Origin: Excoecaria cochinchinensis
Taxonomy: Eukaryota > Streptophyta > Magnoliopsida > Malpighiales > Euphorbiaceae
Assembly (NCBI GenBank): GCA_947683425.1
Contig: CANTUQ010000161.1
Coordinates: forward strand, 434,001 to 498,000
Direction of reading: 5' to 3'
DNA length: 64,000 nt
Shown: one piece after another, positions 29,799 through 40,599 of the stretch
Numbering within the stretch: the first letter of the stretch is position 1
Layout of the letters: each line of letters opens with the position of its first letter
Position numbers and translations under genes: made by a program
Notes under the pieces: model-generated
Database searches by the model: none
The model's input: the letters and a program-made list of their open reading frames with translations, nothing else
What the model was told of the DNA's origin: nothing

Positions 29799-30183
29799 TG
29801 TGACACCCCCTTCCCATACGTAGGAGAACCCATCCGCAAGGGAGTGAGAACCCGTATGAGCAGGGGTGTCACCAAATAAAGCGGTACAATAATATACATC
29901 CACATATAATAAACATACAAAAATACAGCAAAAATTAAAACTTTAAAAACCAAACTGAACATTTATTCATAGATGGAATAATATTCATTACAACTGTTCT
30001 GATATTGCCAAAATAACTACATCTTTCCGAGTACAAAGCGAAAGATGAACAAAAGACTAAATACAATGAGAGTAACTATTATAAAAAGAATCATAATACA
30101 AAAAGAATCTAAGTCCTATCATAACTCCCACTGTGTTGGCTTGGCTTGCGGCGACTCTTCCAAAAGCTATACACCTTCCGCAC

Positions 30184-30223
30184 CTGCACGGATGAAACAC
30201 CCGTGCTAAGCGATAACGCTTAG
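30184..30223 (-). other. Tandem double stem-loop of LTR F
   Basis: On the minus strand CTAAGCG/CGCTTAG, loop TTAT, then GCACGG/CCGTGC, loop GTGTTTCAT. Confidence 0.7.
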
Positions 30224-30490
30224 TGGGGAAACAAACAACAGTAATATGGATGGCAATTCACAATGGTCGTCGAGGCAAACCACATTCATAATGGCATAAC
30301 TGAATATCAGACCAGATGTAATCATAATTGATTCACATTCGTAAGCATTCATAGGTTCATATGCTCATTCATATGTTAACTGATTCATATGCTCATAAAT
30401 AGAGTCATTTAGATTCACATACTTATAATCATAGTCATTCGGATTCACATTCTCATAAGTATAACAGAACAAATCACAAGACAATATAAC

Positions 30491-30742
30491 ACCTGCTGAC
30501 TCACAGTAGTGGATAACGAGTGAACGCATGGCGGTACTTTACGGGTACGAATTGAAAAGCAATATCACATTTTTCTCATTTCAAAACATTTTATGGAGGG
30601 GATCTTAAATAAGATCCAAACACATTGAAGTTCACGAGAAACTAAACAAGGACCTGATCAGGGTCCAGAACAGAACTGAGGGCTGCAGCTACTGAACTCT
30701 ATTAGGCATACCTAACTATCCACTTATTTGACTCTAGTAGGT
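30491..30742 (-). other. Conserved structured domain of LTR F
   Basis: On the minus strand ACCTACT (30742-30736) faces AGCAGGT (30497-30491), with one mismatch. GTGGATA pairs with TATCCAC (30723-30717 and 30515-30509). The palindrome TTAGG(C/T)ATGCCTAA has one changed base. GCTGCAGC and GGACC...GGTCC follow as in B. Confidence 0.6.
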
Positions 30743-30904
30743 CATGCATAATCCATCATATCACATTTATATAATTCATGAAATTATCCATGCATAATAC
30801 ATCCAATAATATTCATATACTTCATAAAATAGTCCAAGTATAAACCTAAAAGCATCACAAGTTCAGAATTTAAACATCGGAATTGCAAAAGAACATTCAC
30901 AATT

Positions 30905-31205
30905 GAAGCTAAGGGTGTCGCGCTCGCGACAGAGGCCAAACTGGCCCCACGTCGCGATCGTGGCAGTCTTCCCGCTCGCGCAGAGTCAGAAGCACATCTC
31001 ACTATCGCGCTCGCGACAGTGAGCGACCAACAAAGGCTATCATGCTCATGACAGGAGACTACCCAGACAGCTCGACAACCGAGAGCTCTGTCGCGCTCGC
31101 AACAGAGAGCTCTTATTGCGGCCGCTCGGCAGCCCAATCTGCTCTTCCACGCAAGTCCACTCGGCCTCATGCAAGGGCTGGATTCACCAAGCTCTGTCAC
31201 GACAG
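30905..31205 (-). repeat. Inverted-repeat array in LTR F (CTGTCGCGAGCGCGACA type)
   Basis: Repeated TGTCGCGCTCGCGACAG-like palindromic blocks and degraded copies. GC-rich within an AT-rich LTR. Open frames on both strands here are by-products of the base composition. Confidence 0.75.
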
Positions 31206-31630
31206 GGTCATAATTTCCAGTTCTTACGCGATTTTCTTCAGAATTTCACAATTCCAAAACACCCAAACCTCCAATCTCAAATACAAATCAACCCAAACAT
31301 CATCTTACCTCAAATCAATCTTCCCAATGTCATAATTAACATAAATAAAAATTAAATCAATACTTAACACAATCAAAATCATGGATTAACATAATCAAAC
31401 TTCTCAAGAACAACAAACCCAAAAATTCAGCTAAAAGTCATCAAACTTCAAATTTGCTTCAATAAATCAACATCCATGCATTATAACTTAAATCAAACCA
31501 AAACCCATAACATTTGCATCAATATAAACATCATAAAACCTCAAATTTCCAGAAATTCATTCAACATACCAAAATCACAAAATGCACAAATTCAAATAAA
31601 TTCCCAAACCTGAAATTCCTATGCTCCAAA

Positions 31631-31689
31631 TCAATGAGTACCACTCCCACTAGCCTTCTCCTTTCCCTTGTGATCTCGAGTAGGTGCTT
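31631..31689 (-). other. Micro-exon of LTR F
   Basis: 59 nt on the minus strand after a putative acceptor at 31690, reading APTRDHKGKEKASGSGTH then stop; same length and pattern as in LTR B. The preceding putative intron is 31690-31804 (donor TTG|GTAAGTC). Confidence 0.45.
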
Positions 31690-31973
31690 CTAAACCCGAA
31701 AAACCCAAGAATCACACAAACACACAAAAATCCTAAGTCAAGAACATAATTTACAAAACAAGAGAAAAGAGATGAAGAAGAAGGGAAACTCACTAAAGAC
31801 TTACCAAAAACTCTTGGGAATTACCAAGATCCACCAACAAATCAACCAAGAAAAGAGGGGATCAAGGTGTAGCAAGAGGAAGAGGAAGAGGAAGGAAGAA
31901 GAAGCAAAAGAGGGAAGGAGGAAGAGAACGGGAAGCTAGGGCAAATTCTGCCCTCTTTTTTCTCTCTCCTCTC

Positions 31974-31981
31974 TTTATATA
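31974..31981 (-). promoter_or_regulatory. TATA box of LTR F
   Basis: On the minus strand TATATAAA, followed by GAGAGGAGAGAGA, 316 bp from the LTR start. Confidence 0.5.
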
Positions 31982-32297
31982 CCCCTTCTTAATTCCCCCG
32001 TGCTACATGTCACCTTGAGATTGGTGGGTTTTGATAATTCACACCCTACACTCATGCAAGACACCACACACAATACTAAATCTCACTAATGCACACCCTA
32101 CTCCCTTATGAGCATGAACACACTAACAAAACCCAGATACACACATCCTAATATCATACATGCACCCACACTCTAATAAAGCCCACAAATTATGCATATT
32201 ACACAAAGTACCCTTAACACATGCCAAACACTCACACATGCACACATACACATGGCAATCATGGCTCAAACTACTAGCGGGAGAACGGGGTGTTACA

Positions 32298-32777
32298 CAA
32301 TTAATTAACATTAAATACAAAATATTCCCATATGCTCAAGCCTAAACCATTCGGCCACCAATACATTTCACATTCAATTTCTACCTTTTTCCACCAAATC
32401 AATTCTAATTCAATTATTAATCAATTTTAACATAAATTATACAATAAATGCAATTTAACTTAACATATTTTATAATTTCAATATATACATAATATAATAT
32501 CACACTTTAAAAATATTCAACTAAATCCTATTAATTCCAATTAAATTAACATACACTCAAATTCATGTTAATATGCATTTTATGAATCTAATTTCATTAA
32601 ATTATCAAAATAGACACTAATAAACCTATATACCCAATTTGTCCTAAGTCAAATTTTCACCATTAAAATATTCTTTCACTAATTAATCATTAATTTAATT
32701 AAATAACACCTTAAATAACATATATATGCCATTATTTTGCATTAAAACATAAAATATACCAATGTACACTCATATAT
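32298..32777 (-). repeat. LTR J, middle segment
   Basis: AT-rich sequence between solo LTRs F and D, bounded by the CAATT and TATAT duplications; continuous with J on both sides if the insertions are removed. No gene seen. Confidence 0.6.
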
Positions 32778-33386
32778 TGTAACAACCCGCTTTGGCCTTA
32801 GAAGAATTGCAGAATTTTTGTTCGGTAATTCGAGAGTTTATGTGTATAAGAGAGTGTATTTGAATGAGTTTCCTATTTAATTAAGGTTAAAAATCTGGTG
32901 GGAAGTAACATTGTTTTTAGAAGTGAAGATAGTGCTTAGTGTGGGTTCTATCAGCACAACAGTGTCGCGGGCGCGATAGAATGCTTCACTGGAAGCCTAT
33001 TTGCGGTGGACTTTTGGGTTCATTAGATGTGTATCGGACATGTGGCAGTGTCGGAGATTGACAAGTGGCATTGTAAGAGATGGACACTTGGCATGGGATT
33101 TATTTGTTTGAATAAATAATGTGTTTGTGGCATTAAGTGAGAGTGGTTAGCATTTATTTTGTTTGGTTGGCTTTGAATGGGTTTGACCGGCCACTCTTAT
33201 TGCCTCTTTCTTCATTTTTCTGCTTTTGGTCTTTTATTCCCTTCATTTTATTTTTCTTTGTTCTTTGCTCTACCATGTTCCTTTTCTTTCTTCCCTTTTC
33301 ATCTCTTTTTCATTTGCTCCTTGAGTGGGTTCACTTGGAATGGTTTGAAGAGTAAGAGAAGGGTTTGAGTTGGTTCTTTAGTAGAG

Positions 33387-33496
33387 GTAAGTTATAGACT
33401 TTCATGTTTGGTCTTCTTCTTCTACTTGGTTTCTATTTTTGATTTAAAGTGAAAAAAAGGATTGATTCATGGGTTGTTTGAATGATTTTGTTGAAG
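33387..33496 (+). other. Putative intron in LTR D
   Basis: GAG|GTAAGTT donor and GTTGAAG| acceptor, 110 bp, followed by a purine-rich exon of 50 nt. Confidence 0.5.
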
Positions 33497-34047
33497 CTAT
33501 GGACAAGAAGAGGGATAAGGGAAAGGAGAAGATTAGAACCGATTAGAGAGACGTGATCGAGCTACCTAGAGGTCGGGATCGTGTGCGATTTTGACTTTGT
33601 TCATTTTGATTGCTTGCAGTATTTTTATGTTATATGTATTTATATATGTTTATGATTATGTAATTTGATTATTTTGCATGAGTTTGGGAGCTTGTTTGCC
33701 TTGTTCTCATTTGGATGTGTTTGTATGTTTGATGTTGTAAATTCTAAAAATTTTGAGTGTTGTGTTGAGTAAATGTATGTGTTTGTTGAGTAGTGATGAG
33801 GATGTAAAATGCCAATGTTATAGTGATGATTTGTATGGGATGTTGAAGTGATATGAGTTTGGCTTTATGCATGAAGAATTGAGTTAAATTAAATGGTGTA
33901 ATGTATGTTCATAAATAATCATGAGCATGTTTAGAATGCATGTGCTTAGTAATTTGAAGTGGAATGCATGATTGTATGAGTTATTTTGAATGTGAGTTTA
34001 GTTTGGCATGTAAAATCAGTGTTATTTCTGCAAAATTCTGGGTTCTG

Positions 34048-34375
34048 GGTGTGTTACACGGCAGTAAGGGATGGCATACCGCCATGTAAACCTATTACGT
34101 CCTTGTGTTTGTGGCTTGCCGTCTTGCTACACGGCGGTAACATAGTTTCATATCACCGTGTAACATGGTAAGGATAGTGCATACCGCCATGTAACTTGTC
34201 TCTGTTTCCCTTTAAGTGTTGGTCTTTCCACACGGCGGTTAGGGATTTCTCTACCACCGTGTGGGGTGACTTACACGGCGGTAAGGTACCTCCATACCGC
34301 CATGTAAGCCTCTTCTATTTTTGAAGTTTTGTTTCAAAATGCTTTTCGATTGTGAGGGATTTGCATGCTATCGTG
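34048..34375 (+). repeat. Inverted-repeat array in LTR D (ACACGGCGGTAA type)
   Basis: Four to five hairpins with arms such as TTACACGGCGGTAAG and CATACCGCCATGTAAG, and CCACACGGCGGTTAGG with CTACCACCGTGTGG. Several arm changes remain paired or become G-T pairs. Confidence 0.8.
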
Positions 34376-34596
34376 TAAGTCCTATTTTCTCCCAATTGTT
34401 TTCTTTGAATTTCTTGCATGATTCTTTTACTTCAATCACTTTTGGATATGCATTTGTTTAATCCTTTCGTGGTTATACAAGTTATATGCCCGTGATAAAA
34501 AGGTCTATATGATTTATATGTTTATGCAATGAATTGATAATATGTATACTTGAATAAGTGATTATGGATAGTGTTATGTTCCAAATGTGTGAGTTG

Positions 34597-34785
34597 AGCC
34601 TGAAGTGTCAATGTAGTGGATATATAAGCATGCTTATAAAGGGTTAGAGGCGGCTGCAACAGTGACCTTAGTTGTGTCTACTTGATGAATACCTAATGTA
34701 TTCAACACAATTGAGTTAGTTCTCTAGAGCTTAATACAATTAACTAGTACCCACAATGCCCTATCCACCATTGTTGAGAATTCAG

Positions 34786-34788
<3 letters not shown>
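34597..34788 (+). other. Conserved structured domain of LTR D
   Basis: AGCCTG (34597) faces CAGAC (34783), with one mismatch. GTGGATA (34616-34622) pairs with TATCCAC (34762-34768). The perfect 16-bp palindrome TATAAGCATGCTTATA is at 34623-34638. Confidence 0.65.
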
Positions 34789-34789
<1 letters not shown>

Positions 34790-34836
<47 letters not shown>

Positions 34837-34880
34837 TATATATATATATATATCTATATGTATATATATATATATATATT
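34790..34880. repeat. (TA)n microsatellite
   Basis: Nearly pure TA repeat with a few interruptions, directly after the structured domain of LTR D. Confidence 0.9.
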
Positions 34881-35108
34881 GTAGTGTACAAGAGATGAAG
34901 TAGAGACTTGTATATATATATGAACATAGTATGAAATGTTACCAATATCGTTTGCCATATTTTTATTTTTTGTACATGAATGGGTTGAAGCATGATGGTA
35001 TTTGCTTACAAGGATGTGTATATGATTATTTGTATATGACATGACTATTGATATGCATTTGATATATTTGTGACTTCGTTCAAAGTCTTTTGCTTCTGTT
35101 CATCCCCA

Positions 35109-35148
35109 CTAAGCGTTATCGCTTAGCATGGGTGTTTTTCCCGTGTAG
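35109..35148 (+). other. Tandem double stem-loop of LTR D
   Basis: CTAAGCG/CGCTTAG, loop TTAT, then GCATGGG/CCCGTGT, loop TGTTTTT; the second stem uses G-T pairs where A has G-C and A-T. Confidence 0.65.
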
Positions 35149-35846
35149 GTTTACAGGTTGGTTTTAGAGAGTTTGCATCTGCAAGTCATGGCCACTAGGA
35201 GCTTGATGAGGATCTTTTTGTATAAGATAGAGTTTATGATGTTTTGAGTAACATCATTATGTAAATAGAAAGTATAGCGTTTTTATGTAAACGTTATCGG
35301 TAATGTTTTATTTACATAAGACTATTTTGTAATATGTATATTATTTATTAATAGCATATGTTTGGCCCAAAAGTATTCTTATATTTTTATTGTTATTGCT
35401 TCCTCTATAATGCATGTATGTGTGTCACACCTCAAATTTGGCCTAGTAGAATTGCATGTGTAATTGGATTATTAGAGAAGGGTATTTTGGTAATTGACTA
35501 ATGAAGTGGGATATATGTTAGGAATTATGGGAATTAGTAAAGGGTATTATGGTATTTGTGTGTCACTAAAAGACAAGAGAAGCAAAAGTCAAGAAAGATG
35601 AGACAAAGGACCAATAGTAGAGTGACATGTGTAATAGTTGGTGGGAACATTGAATGAGGATTTGAAAGGAGTAGAGAGAGGGAAGGAAGAAATTGTAGCT
35701 TCCTGTAGAAGCCACTTGGTTTTGCCCTCTCCCTTCTCACGTCCTCTCTCTCACTTTCTCATCTCCATTTTCTGCTATCTCAAGCCTTGCATGTGGGTGT
35801 TCTTCAATCTTTGGGCTAGGGTTTGAGTTTTTAAGGATTCTAAGAG

Positions 35847-35962
35847 GTAAGTGACAACAAGTTCTTTGGGTTGTTCTTCTTCTTCTCCTTCTACGGGTTT
35901 GATGGGCTTTTAAAGGCTATGTTCATGGGTTAATATAGTTGTTTGTTTTGATTGGTTGCAAG
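35847..35962 (+). other. Putative intron in LTR C
   Basis: GAG|GTAAGTG donor, GGTTGCAAG| acceptor, 116 bp, CTTCTTC-rich near the donor as in E and D. Confidence 0.5.
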
Positions 35963-36213
35963 AATCTAAAGAGAAGAGGAAAGATAAAGGGAAAGGGAAG
36001 TTGGTTGATTAAAGATAGTGAAAGTTTTGAGCTCCATTTCTAGGTTTGGGAGCTTACTTGGTTATATGTTTGGGAGTTGATTGAAGATGTTGCGTTATTC
36101 TCATTTTGGATCTTATTTGAATGCAAATGTTGATGTTATTTGTGGGTAAGATGCATGAGTAATTATAGGTTGTGTACGATATGGAGTTTTGATGGTTTAC
36201 ATGTGGATTTGAG

Positions 36214-36215
<2 letters not shown>

Positions 36216-36254
<39 letters not shown>

Positions 36255-36256
36255 TA
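36216..36256. repeat. (TA)n(GA)n microsatellite in LTR C
   Basis: Alternating TA run followed by a GA run. Confidence 0.85.
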
Positions 36257-36483
36257 CATGAACATGAGCTGGAATTTCTGGGTTTTGGATCTCTGTAAAT
36301 GTTATTTTGATGTGTAATAATGTCGTAAAATGATGTGTGATTTGTGTTAGTAAGGTTGTAAATGAGTTTTGGAGGACAAAAAGGTGAGCTTTTACATGTC
36401 TTAGCATGAAAAATGGATTTGAGTAAAGTTGGATTTTGATTTCTCCTTCAATTCCCATTTTTTGCATTTCTGAGGTTGAGGAA

Positions 36484-36740
36484 GACCGTCTCTGTCGCGA
36501 GCATGACAGAGATTGGCTTTTCCTCCCTCTCGCGTGGGTTTCGGTTTATGTCTTGAGGAACACAACTCGGCATGTGTAGCACGAGTCGTGCTCCTCTCCT
36601 GTGGGTGAACGCCAGTCGGACGGAGGCATCCGACTCACGTCCTTGGATCTGGCTGAGCACGAGTCTGCATTGGGTGCATGACTCGTGCTGGGCCTCTTCC
36701 TCCCACTGTTTCTTCAGCCACTGTCGCTAGCACGACAGTA
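36484..36740 (+). repeat. Inverted-repeat array in LTR C
   Basis: Distinct hairpins: CTGTCGCGAGCATGACAG, GGCATG...CACGAGTCGTG, AGTCGGACGG with CATCCGACT, GAGCACGAGTC with GACTCGTGCT, and CTGTCGCTAGCACGACAG. Arms differ from hairpin to hairpin, unlike the uniform array of A. Confidence 0.75.
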
Positions 36741-37096
36741 GTCCACCTGTTTGCCTCCCCTGTTTTTCAAAATTGGATTTTAAGCTTGTTTTTCATGGGA
36801 TTTTCCATTTCATGACACATGATTTGATTTAAATTTGTATTATATTCTTATAATTGTTTGATTATGAGATATATGTACATGATGAATATTATTTTTATAT
36901 ATGAATTAAATGCCTATAATTTATTTGTACATCGGTCTTTCATTTATGAATATGTGTTCTTGTTGCACCCTGTATATGGTGTATACATTCTTGAATTTAA
37001 CCAACATACATGTATACCTAAATTAACATGATTATACCTGATTTTTTTTCTCTTTATATGAATATTATTTCAGAACATGAATGAGTTGTTCTATAA

Positions 37097-37350
37097 GCCT
37101 GGTAGTCATAGTTAGTGGATAGATAAGCGCTTATCCAGGGTCAGGGTGTGAGTGCAGCTGCTATATGTCATTTGTTATATGCGGGCCCCGTTTGGGTCAC
37201 ATAAGATGTTTGAGGCCTCGGTCTCTGGTATGCTTTCGAGTATACATGATTATAAAAATGTTTTGAGACTCATGTCTCCATATGCTTGGGATACTGTGTC
37301 TTATCAATATCATTAATACCCGTATCCACTAGTTAGTGATTAATCAGGCT
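37097..37350 (+). other. Conserved structured domain of LTR C
   Basis: AGCCTG (37097-37102) pairs with CAGGCT (37345-37350). GTGGATA (37126-37132) pairs with TATCCAC (37323-37329). Palindrome GATAAGCGCTTATC (37133-37146), then GCAGCTGC. Confidence 0.7.
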
Positions 37351-37616
37351 ATTACTTGAAGTTATTATATGAGTTTGATATATGAAGCCGTTATTTATAT
37401 GAAATGGATATATGTTACATGTATATGTATATGCGTCACGACATGATGAAATGTAATACTTATATTCGGATATGATGGTTATTTTTTTTAATATACTTGA
37501 GTATGATGAATAATTGTTATAAGCATGGGTAATATAAGTTTATATGATTTTGGTTATTATTAAGCTTATATATATGTTTATTGCAATTATGTATATGCAT
37601 GTGTTGTTCCTCCCCA

Positions 37617-37657
37617 CTAAGCGTTATCGCTTAGCACGGGCTCTTTTCCCGTGTAGG
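37617..37657 (+). other. Tandem double stem-loop of LTR C
   Basis: CTAAGCG/CGCTTAG, loop TTAT, then GCACGGG/CCCGTGT, loop CTCTTTT. Confidence 0.7.
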
Positions 37658-38047
37658 TGGCAGGTTCTTTTTGGAGTTGGACATTGTAGGTCGGCCACTA
37701 GAAGTCTAGATTTGGAGTTATTTTATCTTCCGCTGTATTTTTGTATATGGGAACTGATTTTGGAAAATGAAATTTTTGTAAAGGATTATTTTGTATATGT
37801 AAATGTTTATCTTTTACAAATCTCTTTTGTAACGATATGATTATATATGTATATGAATTTGATATCTTTTGATTACATGTATTACTTATCTTATCTTTTG
37901 AGTATATGTATATGTTCTCGAGTACGTATTTGAGTTTTTGCGCGTGGCACTCCGGTATCCTTCCAATGGGGGTATCGGGGTGTTACAATGTGTGTGTGTG
38001 TTCGCATAGCGCTCCGATATCCTCCCAAGGGGTATTGGGATGTTACA

Positions 38048-39446
38048 TATATACATTTCGGCCAAGACACCATTTCCACCCTAAATTTTTATTCTTCACT
38101 CAATTATCATTAAATTAGCTAAATTGCCCTTAACTAACATGCATATACCATTAATTAACCAAAAATACTCAAATAATCCTATGAACACCATTTGGCCTCA
38201 ACATGAATTCTACATTCAAAAATTTTCTTTTTGATTAAATCATTCAAAACATAAACTAACACTTCCTTAATCATATTTCTAAGTTCAATTTTAGTTTAAC
38301 ACATAATTTTCATCTAAGTCTCTAAGTTACATGAGCCTAAAATCAAACAAAATCCATGAAAACCTTAAGATTTTGTAATCGCTTACCTTCAATCCCTAAT
38401 TACTCCACTCAAAACTCCCTTTTATTGCCTTAATCCATGGGAGAACTTCATTCTCCTTAAAAACCCTCATTTGGCCTAAATCCCTCACGAGAAAACCCAT
38501 GATAAATATGCTTTAATAAATCTATTAAACCTCATAAACATACTTAACACAACCTAATTGAGCTATTTAAACTCTGAAAACAAAATAAAATCATCAATTT
38601 ATGCTTACCTTAACTTTTGCCCAAAACTAGAATTCTTGATTTCTCTCTAATCTTCACCAAATTCAGAGTTTAGGGGCTAAAATAATCTTCATTAGGGGCT
38701 GAGCACAGGAACAAAACTCGAATTAAATGGAGAAATGGAAGAAAACGTGAATAAATCACGTTGGAGAGGGAGAAAAGTACTTCGGTTTTGAGAGAGAAGA
38801 GAGGAGAATGGTCAGCTACAAAAATCTGGGTAAAGGGGTAGAAAATATCTCTTATATAATGGGTTTTTGGGTTTGTTTAAGGTCCAAACAAGTTGGTCCA
38901 GTTAATCCAAAGCGCAAACCACTTTTATGGCTGAATTTGCACTCTTAAATTAATTCTCTCTCTTTCTAAGCTCAAATTATCCCAAAATCAATTTTATAAC
39001 ATATATTATTTAGGCTACACAAAAATTTTCAAGCCAATCGGAGTCCGTTTCCTATTCGGTTCACTCAAATCAGTCCGATAGCTCAATTTCCAGTGTTATA
39101 GTAAAAATAATCTTTCAGTGCCAATAAATTATAAAAATTATTTAGGGTCTATCCATGACTTTAGATAATTTTTTAGAGTTCAATAGCTATTTTTTTATAG
39201 TCCAGTCAAACTTTGATCAAACCCGATTACTATTTAAACCGAAATGGACTTTTTTTTTATTAAACATTTGGAAACCTATTTGACCTCAAAATCACTTCAA
39301 ATTTCATCCTTGAACTCCTGCTAACCTGTTCTTTTTAATAATCCAATAAAATATTTATTTACGTCTAGGTGTCTTTTCTACCCCGAGTATGCTAACGAAC
39401 ACCGAAAAATACTGTTTACAACTAAACCGGTATTTGGGACATTACA
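38048..39446 (-). repeat. LTR J, 5' segment with promoter region
   Basis: On the minus strand it begins TGTAATGTCCCAAATACCGG at 39446 and aligns with H from 4230. It has the TATA box at 38852-38858 and two GGTAAGC donor-like sites near 38605 and 38385. It ends at the TATAT duplication of solo LTR D. Removing F and D, J is about 5 kb. Confidence 0.65.
38852..38858 (-). promoter_or_regulatory. TATA box of LTR J
   Basis: TATATAA on the minus strand, about 590 bp from the LTR start, at the same offset as in H. Confidence 0.5.
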
Positions 39447-40488
39447 ATGCTTATGTGAGGCATTGATTATAATTAATAGTTGTTGACATTATGATTGATA
39501 ATTACCCGATTTATCTATTTTTGAAGTATAAATGCAATTATATATTCATGAATGTACACCTATGAATGAAATATTATTGAAAATAATTCTAAACTGATAA
39601 TAGGGCCTGCTTAGCCAGTTAGGATGTGGATAAATAGGCATGCCTATAAGCTTCTTAAGCAGCTACTAATATTATTGACACTTATTGTGTCTTACTAGTG
39701 AGACTAGATGTCTATTTTATGCTTACCTTCGAGTATTCTAATACACTGAAATGTAATTCTCACTTTTGGGTGTGCAAGATCTTTATACCTCTGGGTATTA
39801 ATATTTCTCACCTTTAGGTGTGCCAGTCAGTTCTCATGCTTATCCACACCCATAGAAAAGCAAGAAATGAATAATTGTAAAATGTGATCTGAATGTATAA
39901 GCAATAATATGAATTCTGAATCTTGATATCTGATCTATTTATTAATAAATTATATGAACATGCTATGTATGCTAAAATATAATATTTTCCTTTTACTGCT
40001 TTAAATTATGCTTATTGCATTAATATGAGTATTATAATTTGTACGCTTGTTCTAATGACTATTAAGAGTGGTTAACATGGGTTTTTAATCCGTGTAGGTA
40101 CCAGTGTCAGTCCTGCTAATACGGACATACCGCAAGGTTGAAGGCCAACACAGTTATAGGAAAATAATCTTTTTATATGTTTCTTTTTGGACTTAAGTTG
40201 ATATATCTGTAATAATTACTTTATAACAATAATAGTTTTTATTTGTAAATGCAATATGTAAATAAATAACCTGATAATCCTGTATATGTAAATAATCTGT
40301 ATATGCTCAGCTAAGAAATGTGAATCTGTGTATGATAATTATGAATGCTTAAAATGCATGATTAGTAATTAATTAAAGACAAAGTTTTTACTGAAATTAT
40401 TGGTATTTGTACACTGTGTCTGACATCTTGCTACAGGTAGTCCTGTGTAGGGGGTGGGATGCCTATAGGGTTGTTACATGTATATTGC
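39447..40488 (+). repeat. LTR K, 3' part
   Basis: Contains the structured domain (from CCTGC at 39606; GTGGATA 39626-39632 with TATCCAC 39841-39847; palindrome ATAGGCATGCCTAT 39634-39647). It has a diverged double stem-loop (TTAA/TTAA and ACATGG/CCGTGT, 40062-40095) and a terminus TTGTTACA at 40488 preceded by TACAGG...CCTGTGTA. The left end is cut by LTR J. Confidence 0.7.
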
Positions 40489-40553
40489 CTTTTTATAAGT
40501 TAAAATTAAGTTCATATACATGATATAATCTCCTATTCTACATGGGCTCTAGG
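40489..40553 (-). repeat. Start of the 3' LTR of copia element N
   Basis: On the minus strand the sequence TTAGGAGTATGCCCTAGAG and the next 50 bases match the start of the LTR ending at 57055. A polypurine-like GCAAATGGGAGA precedes it. The rest of the LTR is cut off by LTR K. Confidence 0.7.
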
Positions 40554-40599
40554 GCATACTCCTAATAATCTCCCATTTGCACTAGAGCCAATTACTCAT

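Larger units (their letters stand above)
29799..32297 (-). mobile_element. Solo LTR F (Tekay type, close to element B at its end)
   Basis: 2,499 bp, minus strand, from TGTAACACCCC (32297) to GGGGGTGTCACA (29799), with target duplication CAATT at 29794-29798 and 32298-32302. No internal region, so it is a product of LTR-LTR recombination. Its last 60 bp (CCTACGTATGGGAAGGGGGT) match B closely. Its inverted-repeat array is different from B's. Confidence 0.92.
35423..37987 (+). mobile_element. Solo LTR C nested in solo LTR D
   Basis: 2,565 bp from TGTCACACCTC to GGGGTGTTACA, target duplication ATGTG at 35418-35422 and 37988-37992. Modules: intron 35847-35962, micro-exon 35963-36012 (ESKEKRKDKGKGKLVD then stop), TAGGTTTGGGAG at 36051, inverted repeats 36484-36740, domain 37097-37350, double stem-loop 37617-37657, terminal hairpin CCGGTATCC (37952-37960) with GGTATCGG (37971-37978). 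Confidence 0.93.
32778..38047 (+). mobile_element. Solo LTR D, split by solo LTR C
   Basis: The LTR runs from TGTAACAACCCGC to GGATGTTACA with target duplication TATAT (32773-32777 and 38048-38052). Without C and its 5-bp duplication it is 2,700 bp. Modules: intron 33387-33496, micro-exon 33497-33546 (DKKRDKGKEKIRTD then stop), inverted repeats 34048-34375, structured domain 34597-34788, double stem-loop 35109-35148, terminal hairpin CCGATATCC/GGTATTGG (38013-38038). Confidence 0.92.

Noticed and set aside
30784..31335. Open frames of 79-138 codons on both strands in solo LTR F
   Set aside because: They are shadows of the GC-rich inverted-repeat array within an LTR with no internal region.
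34724..35042. Minus-strand frames rich in Tyr-Ile
   Set aside because: Translation of the (TA)n microsatellite.
36054..36467. 137-codon minus-strand frame in solo LTR C
   Set aside because: Covers a TA/GA microsatellite and AT-rich LTR sequence without family resemblance.
25357..40488. E and K as one solo LTR interrupted by J with its own target duplication
   Set aside because: The flanks TGCTG and TGTAT do not match and the left border of J could not be fixed, so the pairing is only kept as a possibility.
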